Program-made: the position numbers and the translations under genes
Shown: one piece after another, positions 10,323 through 19,800 of the stretch
Layout: each line of letters opens with the position of its first letter
How positions within the stretch are numbered: the first letter of the stretch is position 1
Notes under the pieces: generated by a model
Told to the model about the DNA's origin: nothing
The model's database searches: none
The model's input: the letters and a program-made list of their open reading frames with translations, nothing else
Source of the DNA: Cladopsammia gracilis
Taxonomy: Eukaryota; Cnidaria; Anthozoa; Scleractinia; Dendrophylliidae
Direction of reading: 5' to 3'
DNA length: 64,000 bases
Assembly (NCBI GenBank): GCA_022457155.1
Contig: JAJGOT010000356.1
Coordinates: 1-64,000 of the forward strand

Positions 10323-10607
10323 CTATAACATAGATGACTGATAACAATGTCTGATAACTATTCGCCTACTAAACGGACACTTGAACTTCAACAGCTTTAT
10401 AGTGCTTTTATCCAGGAAATAACCATCTGGGCTGCATGTAACCCTTCCATAAAGTGGATGATCTCTTGCGAGATTAAGGGAAAGATCGTAGCCAAAAACT
10501 GAAACAGAGTGTTTCAGTTCAAAATACCGGCGCACAAGGGGCTCAAAAAGACTGCCCCAAGTACATGCAGCAGTATTGAATGAGTTCACTGGTTGCACTT
10601 TCTTCAA
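10323..10607 (-). pseudogene. YqaJ/lambda-exonuclease-type nuclease fragment
   Basis: The 94-codon frame holds the PD-(D/E)XK core of the YqaJ/alkaline exonuclease family in order: TWGSLFEPLVRRYFE, an H-x3-YGRV segment, CSPDGYF carrying the catalytic Asp, and LLKFKCPFSR, where the family normally has an acidic residue before x-K (Glu/Asp-x-Lys). Here that position is Lys, so the active site looks broken. Intact relatives have several hundred residues; both ends are missing here. Such nucleases act in DNA recombination and replication of dsDNA viruses and phages, and this is the clearest pointer to a DNA-virus origin for the cluster. Confidence 0.6.
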
Positions 10608-11009
10608 GAGAAGGCTTTTTGGGGTCTCAAACTGCGTTTTGCCCGTCAGAGCAGAGATTTCTGACCCACCGATGGTGTTTTACCTGGCTCTTATCCAGTC
10701 GGCACTCGTTTGCTTTAAGCCTGTCTGTCTCATCTGTAGAAAGGCCTTAAAGAGTTCCTAGTCATGGTTACTCAACTTCGGTGTGCATACCATCATGGAT
10801 AATACAGAAGGAAACAAACCTTCAATTGGGCATTGACTGCCTGCTATAATTTGTATATGAAATTGTTACAGTAGTGTGATATTTTCATGATATGACAAGT
10901 AAAAAAAATGAGGAACGTTGTTTCGCAGTAACTAAGAGGAAAGGATTGTTAACCCTAATCTACAAGAAGCTTCAAGATAGCTTCTTTCCATATGCCGTTT
11001 ATTTTTTCT

Positions 11010-11441
11010 CTATCTCTGGTGTGTTAATAAACCAGATTCTTTTACTGTATTGACTCGATATTGACCGGCAATGTCTTCAAGCGACAATCCTGACATCACA
11101 GCCGCGATTAAATTATCAAGCTGCTGCTTTGTCAAAACAAGCTCTTTATCGTTTAAAGGATCGAATGCTTTAAGAGCACGTTGTGATAATCTTTTTCGTT
11201 CGGACTGTGTAGAAGATGCACGCTGATCTTCTGAAGCACTCATAGCGTATACAGCTGTTTCGAGAAAGGTTGTCGGAAAAAAGCGTAAAAGTGCACGCGA
11301 CAATCCAGAAAGGTATTGTGGGTAGTCATCCACGCTATATCCTAAAAACCCATTTATCCCAATGGCCCGCCATCTAAGATCCTCCCTGTACGGACGGGGC
11401 ATCGCGGGTTTCATGTATTTATTTGACTTATTAAAATTCAT
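11010..11441 (-). pseudogene. Tc1-like transposase N-terminus fused to unrelated frame
   Basis: The frame opens with MPRPYREDLRWRAIGINGFL at residues 14-33 (after MNFNKSNKYMKPA). This resembles the homeodomain-like N-terminus of Tc1/IS630-type transposases common in cnidarians. After ~25 residues the resemblance ends. The next part (LSRALLRFFPTTFLETAVYA) comes from one arm of an inverted repeat (11248-11311), and the last part (Lys/Leu/Gln-rich) is unknown. No catalytic DDE region is present, so it cannot be a working transposase. Confidence 0.4.
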
Positions 11442-11525
11442 TGATCATATCCCATATTATTTTTCGGGATTGTCGCGTGCACTTTTGCGCTTTTTTCCGA
11501 CAACCTTTCTCGAAACAGCTGTATA
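11248..11525. repeat. Inverted repeat with 64-base arms
   Basis: 11248-11311 and 11462-11525 are near-perfect inverted copies (TACAGCTGTTTCGAGAAAGG against its complement). The ~150-base centre carries the Tc1-like N-terminal coding scrap. It may be two head-on ends of the same transposon. Confidence 0.65.
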
Positions 11526-11967
11526 CGCCCGGTATATACTACGCGCGTAGAATATTTAATAGAGAGAATACATTCCACCTCGGTTACTAGTCAGTTAAAA
11601 GAAGATTAACTAGTTGTTGAGAGGTCATTTGTTCCGCTATTTTTATTTCGTTAGCTGTCATTTCGTAAGGCATTAAACGATCTCTGATGTGGTCAAGGCT
11701 TTGTGGTGTTTGTTGACTACAAGGGAAATGATATGGTCGATACCTGTCATACCTAGATCGTTTTCCTAATTTCGTAACACTTTGTGAAGCAACGCCTTTT
11801 CTTCCACGCCCCAACACGATATATGCTAGACATGTAGAGTGTTCAATAGGTAATAACCCCGCTCAGTGTGGTGGGTGATCCGGCCGCACCCTATATAATA
11901 GGTATTTTTAACTTTGTGAAATTCCACGATCAGCACGGTTAGTGATCCTGCCTAGACTCTTTAGTGT

Positions 11968-12161
11968 GTAGTATAGGGACAGGGTGCATCCTGCCCCAGC
12001 AGCAAAATTACCCCACGGAGCCTTCCTGGAACACTTGCTATCCCTCCCCCCAAGCGAACGAGGGTACCGAGTGAGCTTGGGAGGAGGGATGGCAAGTGTT
12101 CCAGGAAGGCTCCGTGGGGTAATTTCGCTGGTGGGGCAGGATCACCCTGTCCCTATACTAC
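11968..12161. repeat. Foldback element with 88-base arms
   Basis: 11968-12055 and 12074-12161 are inverted copies with a few mismatches (GTAGTATAGGGACAGGG against CCCTGTCCCTATACTAC), loop of 18 bases. The transcript would form a very long hairpin. No coding content; no clear target duplication. Confidence 0.75.
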
Positions 12162-12295
12162 TGAGAATGTCCGTTTACAAATTTCCCTCGATAAGCAGTA
12201 AGCTTAAGCAATTTATTCATCTGGTTAGCAGTAGTGATAACGAAGAGAAAGATTAGTGCCTTGAATATACCAATGCAGAATCAGAAGCCTGTGAA

Positions 12296-12541
12296 ATGTT
12301 TTGTTACTATATCAAAACAGATTTGCTGCAAACCCCAAGATTGTTAGAATGGCTGAGCCGAGTGTATACCTTATTTACATCATTCATCAATTCTCAAGGA
12401 GAAACAGAAATCAAAGAATCCACGAGGACCCTTTACAGAAGAAAACTTGAAGAAGAATTTAGAGACACGCTGGATTTTGAAGACCTTTCTGGCAACAAAC
12501 GACGTGTGTTATTCCGCGAAGCCTTTCCAGACTGGATTTAG
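12296..12541 (+). CDS. Hypothetical protein fragment
   Basis: 81 codons, acidic/basic mixed C-terminus (ESTRTLYRRKLEEEFRDTL, then SGNKRRVLFREAFPDW). Composition looks protein-like rather than random, but no family is recognised and no promoter or partner is evident. It may be a further relic of the virus-like cluster. Confidence 0.25.
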   Translation: MFCYYIKTDLLQTPRLLEWLSRVYTLFTSFINSQGETEIKESTRTLYRRKLEEEFRDTLDFEDLSGNKRRVLFREAFPDWI

Positions 12542-12968
12542 CCAAGCTATCTACAGAGAAGTGTGATACTACTAGCTCTTTATACAGTGCCTAAGAAAAC
12601 CGCCCTTCACCTTAGGGAAGCTATCCAGGGCCAAGAAATTTTAAAATGCGTCATGGCCTCCCCAATCTACAGTGAACCTAACTATGCTGTGATCATTCCA
12701 GATGATCTCAAGAGTTCTTGTTTACTCTGCTCACCAGTAGCACTGGATTTGCTATCATACATTAAAATAAACTTTAGTTATTGCAGATTAAAAAAATCAA
12801 TGATAGCACTGGTCCCTCTATGATAAATCATATGGTACCGTAAAAAACCTGTATAAAACTTTTAAATGCAGAGGACCACTCAACACTACGATAAATAGTG
12901 GTAACTTACTTTCCGGATCTCCTTTATAAAGGGATGCGAGTACTAGATGTCACCCAAGGTGTAGATAA

Positions 12969-13577
12969 ACGTTTGAAATGCAAGGCTAGTACAACGGAAA
13001 TTAATGGCAGGTTTAATGGCCAATATTTCGACTAGTAGAACTAGTCTTCTATAGGGCCAGCGTAGGAATGAAAATAACATACAACGGCTCGTAAATTTGA
13101 ATTTAGATAACAAGTACATGATTGGCTAATATAAGATTACATGAAAAATATCTAACTAAGTTGTAACAAGATATAATGACGTATATAATGTAGGCACAAA
13201 ATCTGATAATAAAATAAAGCATATCATCATATCATATCCTGCAACTCTAAAAACTTGATTTATATGATTGAATGCAAAAAATGTAACAAGCAATATATTG
13301 GGGAAACTATGCTTTATTTTATTATCAGATTTACTTAGCCATTGTTTTGTGCCTACATTATATACGTTATTATATCTTGTTACAACTTAGTTAGATATTT
13401 TTCATGTAATCTTATATTAGCCAATCATGTACTTGTTATCTAAATTCAAATTTAAGAGCCGTTGTATATTATTTTCACTCCTACGCTGGCCCTGTAGAAG
13501 ACTAGTTCTACTAGTCGAAATATTGGCCATTAAACCTGCCATTAATTTCCGTTGTACTAGCCTTGCATTTCAAACGT
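12969..13577 (+). mobile_element. Penelope-like element fragment: inverted repeats around GIY-YIG coding
   Basis: Long inverted copies flank a short centre: 12969-about 13222 and about 13312-13577, each containing CTAGTCGAAATATTGGCCAT or its complement. The centre (13240-13311) encodes CNSKNLIYMIECKKCNKQYI followed by GETM, the start of the GIY-YIG endonuclease that forms the C-terminal domain of Penelope-like retroelements. The reverse transcriptase is absent. Penelope elements carry repeats (pLTRs) that can be direct or inverted, so the arms are probably pLTR copies. A second such structure lies at about 47216-47870. Confidence 0.6.
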
Positions 13578-13862
13578 AAAAAACCTATTTTAGGTGTCTT
13601 GGCCCATGGACTATTCAGTCACTTATTTTACTTTAGCTAAACTATCTATAAAATGGACAATCCTTAAAGGAAGGGAGAGGAGGAGAGTTTCCTGTGAGAG
13701 GCAGGGTGGCCAAGCGAGGGTGGGGGCCGGGGGAGGCCTGGTCGTGCGCGTTCCCATATCCTAGCATCAGGACCGCGCGGTCAGCACAGACCGGTCGACG
13801 AACACAGTGCTTGGATTATTACACTGTATCTTACAGAATTGTTTCTTTTTTAGAACATAGTC

Positions 13863-16800
13863 ATGGATATTAATTTTACGGGGAAGCGTGCATTAGTCAC
13901 TGGTGCAGGAAAAGGTAGGGTATTACATCTTACAGAGGTGTTTTGTAAAACAAAAACTCTGTTCGTCGCGCGTGCCGCCATCTTGAATCGCTTCACAGTC
14001 ACGTCATGTTTGGTGTAAAAAATTTTGATAGTTACTTGATACTCTTTAACGTGATTGTGATCCCGACTAGCTGTATGACAATTTAGAATTTAGGATCAAT
14101 GATAGCACTGGTCCGTCTTGGGTTTGTTTATTTACAGGGATAGGTCGCAGTACTGCTAAGATGTTGGTAAAATGTGGGGCTGAGGTCATAGCTTTATCAC
14201 GGACACAAGCAGACTTGGACAGCTTGAAAAAGGAGGTGCTGTAAGCTTAAAAAACTGAAAGTTCTCAGAAGTTGTACGAGACTTAATCAAAAAATAAACA
14301 CAAGGAGAACATGCAATCGCTATCAGTGTGTAATTTCTTGTATTGCGTGACCTAAGGACGTTCTATGTTTTTATCCCTACCCCCACCCCCGCCCCCGCCC
14401 CCGCCCCCGCCCCCGCCCCCCACCCATCGGATTTGAGGATCGGATTCCTGCCATCGTTAGTGGGGCAAACAAAAAAGATGGAACGTACCACATGTCAGGA
14501 AGGTCATTGGAAGTTCTGAGATGTAAAGGGATCTAAAAACCAAATTTTTTGAAGGAATTTCCACAGGGGAGGGTGGAGGTGGGTATGGATATTTTCTGGA
14601 ACAAAACATTAAATGTAACAAAGATACCAGCCCGCTGGAGTCTCAACATTTTTGCATAATAATGTTTTGGTTTATCAAAGGAGCCTGCAATCCAGACTGT
14701 TTGTATAGACTTGTGTGATATTGAAGCTGCATTGAAGACTATAGAGAATCTTGGTCACATACATCTTCTTGTGAACAATGCAGGAATTGCAATACTTGGT
14801 CCATTCAAAGAAGCCAAGCTGGAGGATTTTGACAAGTAAGTAATGTCTTTAAGATTAAAGAGGGTCACAATAATTATTGTTTGAGAAAGCTGAGATGGCC
14901 AGAATTAGATTACTGTGCAACAGTAAAGGTAAAGTCGGCCAGAGGTGGCCCACTTGGTCAGAGCTTTAAAACTGAGATGCCCAGAATTAGATTACTGTAC
15001 AACAGTAAAGGTAAAGTCAGCCAGAGGTGGCCCACTTGGTCAGAGCTTTAAAGCTGAGATGCCCAGAATTAGATTACTGTACAACAGTAAAGGTAAAGTC
15101 GGCCAGAGGTGGCCCACTTGGTCAGAGCTTTACCCAGCTTCTGTAGCATGTAGCAACTCCTGGATGGGATTCTAGTCCATCACAGCGTTCGTTACCCCGG
15201 CATTTTGTCACTGGTACCTATTTATACACCTGGGTGGAGAGAGACAATATGGAGTAAAGGTACTGTCTAAAGAAACAACATGACGGGCAAGACCAGGCCT
15301 CAAACCACTGCACCTCCACAACAGTATCCAAGGGAAATAAAAACGTCTAATGGTTATGTTTCACTGTGTTTCTTATAGGATATTTTCAGTGAATGTCAAG
15401 GCACCTATGTTCATTGCTCAGGTATGACTAACAATGTTAAAATTTTACCAACATCGACACATCTGTAAAGCTTTTTGTTGACTGAATTCACTGAATTAAT
15501 TTTTTTCTTTTAGAAATTAGTTCTGTTTTAATCTTTACAATTAACAAGTTTCTCGGTTTAGGTTGTTGCTAAGAAGATGATCTCTGGAGGCTTTGGAGGA
15601 GCAATAGTTAATGTCTCCAGTCAGGCCTCAAAAAAGGCTTTGAAAGACCACACTTTGTATTGTAAGTAACCAGCTATCAGTTTTAATTTGGATTCTTTAT
15701 TTACAAGTTACAGTATTTTCCCAAATTAGCTCTCATGATTCATACTGTCCCACACCTTCCTCCCCTGGCCACCCCTCTTGAAAACCAAATTTGAAACAAA
15801 CATCCTAGGCTCCCTTTTAAAGAAATATGTAAGTTTCTGTATGTGTGATGAAGCTATATATTATAAGGTTCTTCACCTGTTAAAGACATATACAGTTAAA
15901 AGTACAGTGGAACCTCTACTTTGGGACACCTCTATTAAGGGGACACTTCTCCTGGTCTGGGACAGCAAAACACTTGTATCATCGTTGTACTTAAATCACC
16001 TGTATCAAAGAGACACCTCTCTTAAGGAGACACTTCTCCTGGTCTGGGACAGCAAAACACTCATATCATCGTTGTACTTAAATCACCCCTATCAAAGAGA
16101 CACCTCTCTTAAGGAGACACTTCTCCTGGTCCAGGATGGCAAAACACTCATATCATCATTGTACTTAAATCACCTGTATCAAAGAGACACCTCTCTTAAG
16201 GGGACACTTCTCCTGGTCTGGGACAGCAAAACACTCATATCATCGTTGTACTTAAATCACCTGTATCAAAGAGACACCTCTATTAAGGGGACACTTCTCC
16301 TGGTCCAGGATGGCAAAACACTCATATCATTGTTATACTTAAATCACCTCTATCAAAGAGACACCTCCATTAAGGAGACACTTCTCCTGGTCCAGGATGG
16401 CAAAACACTCATATCATTGTTATACTTAAATCACCTCTATCAAAGAGACACCTCCATTAAGGAGACACTTCTCCTGGTCCAGGATTGCAAAACACTCATA
16501 TCATCATTGTACTTAAATCAACCCACGTTACCAAGACGACACGAGAGTTTGGGCAAAATAAGTTTATTGAACCAAGCGGAGAGAGCTGACCGATAGCTTG
16601 ACAATAAACCAAGACGCAACTGGATCGAATTAAAGGAAACTAATTTACAATATGATTATAAACTATACTAAAATACTGAGATTTAAGGGGGGGAGAGGTG
16701 GGCAAGAGATTACGCGTCGCCTCCGGATCTAACGAAAGATGACTGGTGAGACTGTGCGTTCGTTTATGTAAGACATTCGACACCTCTGTAACTAGTTAAT

Positions 16801-19800
16801 TAACGACCATTAATAAATGATTACTCAATCAACCCACGTTACCAAGACGACACGAGAGTTTGGGCAAAATAAATTTATTGAACCAAGCGGAGAGAGCTGA
16901 CCGATAGCTTGACAATAAACCAAGATGCCAAAGTGCCCAAATTAGAGTGAGAATTTTGGTAGTGGGTTGAAAGAATACCTAAAACTTAGACGGGAAACAA
17001 AGACTGGAGCTGTAGAGCCATCGCCTTGGCTGCCTGCTGTTTTTGTGTCTGAGATAATTCTAAATAAACAAGATAAGCGTCGCTCTTCCAGTCTCCCTGC
17101 AGTTTGATTATCTCGGATGGAATATGGCAATTAAATGCGAAAGTCTCCCCACCCCTTCGAAAACTATGAGGGGAGTAAAGGGACGGATCTAAATTGAGCT
17201 TAGACACAACCCGCGAAAGAAAAGCGCAAAATTGCTTGTAAGTAATTGGAACTAAACCCGACCCAGAGGAAACTGAAAAAAGGGGAGCAGACACGGGACC
17301 CGGGTTGAGCGCGATATGGCGTCGCAAAGCCGAAATCGGACAAAGGCGCGACCCAGGAATCACGGGAATGGGCAAAATAAGAGAGCGTTGCTGACACTGA
17401 ATGGTCTTTGTGGCTGAAACATGGATATTTGCTCCCGAAGACGTGAAAACCAAATGTGCCCACGTGATAACCTTAGGGGAGATGTGCCTCGGATTATCGA
17501 GTACTAGATTGGATTTATGCAAAAAAGTGAAGAAAGCCACTAAAAACAGAGCCCACATAGCCGCATGTAGCGGTAAAGAAAAATTGAACAATTGAAACGC
17601 GGCATGCAAAATTGAAGGTGTCATGGCCGACTTACGAGAAACGGCCCCACCCAGAAAACGCTTGGCACCTCGCAACAAAAGCTGAAAGCGGTAATCTGAA
17701 CTCCAAGTGAGTTCAGACCCAGCAAGTTGATGAGCGTGTTTAAGACTACTAATATGGTTAAGCACGGTACCGTAAGCCCGTTTCTGAGCTACTAAATATG
17801 CGACATACAAGCTGATAGATTTTACACTAATAGGAAAGGACTGAAGAGCCCTGAGTTCACAAAAAGTCCGATAACTACGAATATGAGCTGCTATATTTTT
17901 CTGCGTCAATGTTGCGTGTGCACAGGAGATGAGACGTGAGACGAAAGACTGCAGTGTGATGATAGAAACATCTGATCGGAAATGCTGACCTGATCCCGGA
18001 GGGAGGTCTACAAGATAAAAACAAAACTAAATAAAAAAAATTGTCACGCAACATCGAAAGAAAAACAAGCAGAGTCAACATCTTGAAAATAGTAAACTTG
18101 ATTAAAGTCACTACAAAAGCTATAAAAATTGGCGCGAGCTGAAGGATCGGAATGCCAACGACTAAGACAATCAGCCAACTGATTGTGTTTGCCAGGAACA
18201 TGGAGCGCGCGTACTTCAAAGTCGAAGAGAGCAGAGGTGAACCATAACTGGCGTAGACAGCGGTGCATAAAAGGATCCTTTGACGCATTGGATGAGATGA
18301 CCGTAACTGCAGCGGAGTTATCACATGCCACAATGAATTTTCGACCTTGTAACTGAGGAGCCCAGTGTTTTAGCGCGACCACGATCGTGAACAGTTCCAG
18401 AGCATTAATGTGAAGAGATTGAAGAGAAATGCAATCGGGAAAAACAAAACTGATACACTGTGTTTGGCAAGTGGCACCACCCCCGTGAAGACAAGCATCA
18501 GTGGAGAAATTCAGGCCCTCGAAATCCCACAGTGAAGGTTTGATAAGTGAAATGCGGTGGTAGCGTGGAAGAAATTCAAACCACCATTGAATGTCCAAGA
18601 GCATAGTGGCGGAAATGGGATACCGATGACTAGCAGCGTGATGTTTGCATTCACGAAGACATTGCAGAAGTCTAGCCATGAAGATTCTCCCAGGCTTGAC
18701 ACATACCGTGACAAAGGAGAGCTTTCCCAGAAGAGATTGAAGTTGTCTCTTAGTAAAAAATGAAGAATGCTTCCAGCTGATAAGCTCAGCTTGTAAATCC
18801 TCCAGATGTGAGGCTGGTACCTCTAGAGTGAAGGCTTCAGTGTCAACTGAAATGCCAAGACAAATCATTGAAGTGGAAGGTGGCGTGTCCTTTTCCGGAG
18901 AAGAATCCAAGCCAAGTTGCTGAAATAATTGGCCGAGCTGTGAAAAAGCCTGAGTAGCGAGATACGGATATTCAGCTCTGTAAAAGTCATCCAAATAGAC
19001 ATCCGCCGTAAATCCCTGCCCGTTAAAGATGTGAACGACTGCTTTTGTTGTGTATTGACAAATCATTGCCGACTATCGTGGGGCAGCCAGTATCGAAGTA
19101 GAACTGTCCTTGATAACAAAACCCGAGCAGACTATAGTCCTTTGGATCGACCGGGAACTGTCTATAAGCGGGACATAAGTCTTTCTTAAACACAAGACAA
19201 TTACGGCCTTTAGCGAGAAGACATTCAACAAGCCGATCTATTCCAGGTAAACGCAACTTAAACTGTTCACCTAAATATGTATCGGGTGGGATGCCGTCAT
19301 TTACTGAAGATCCTCGAGGAAAACTAAGATCCATAACCACTCTGCGAGTCGAAGAGCCGCGTTTAGGGACCGTTTGAAGCGGAGAACACACAAAGGCATC
19401 TGCAAACAGAGGGTTAGGGAAAGGACCAGCGATGGCATTGTAAGACAGCTCGGTGTCCAGATAGGTTTGTACGTGAGAGTGAAAATTTGAAGCTGACGGA
19501 TGATTATGAGATGATGAGACGGGACGTGTAGCGGCAGTGTAGTTGATTGGCCAACCGTATGAAAGAAAATCAACCACAATGTTATCGTGATAATCCTCAA
19601 GCAAGGTTCTCCACTTTTCCAGCAAAAGCGAGGATAGAGCTAAAACCTTAGCGCCGAAAGCATTTGGTTGAGGATAACGCGAGGCGCGTAAATAACGTAC
19701 CACAGCTGCGGTGTTGAAAGATGCGTGTCCGTGTCCATTCCGGGTCGAAAAGGTGAATGTGTTGGGACCTTGTAAAGCTGAATGTCACTGTGCCGGAATT

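Noticed and set aside
11587..11817. 76-codon minus-strand frame (MLGRGRKGVASQ...)
   Set aside because: Basic and low in recognisable pattern; no neighbour or motif supports it, though it might be a virus-like element relic.
15778..16596. 272-codon repetitive open frame
   Set aside because: Product of the 87-bp minisatellite whose period is divisible by three; it lies in a DCXR intron and runs into the Ngaro repeat.
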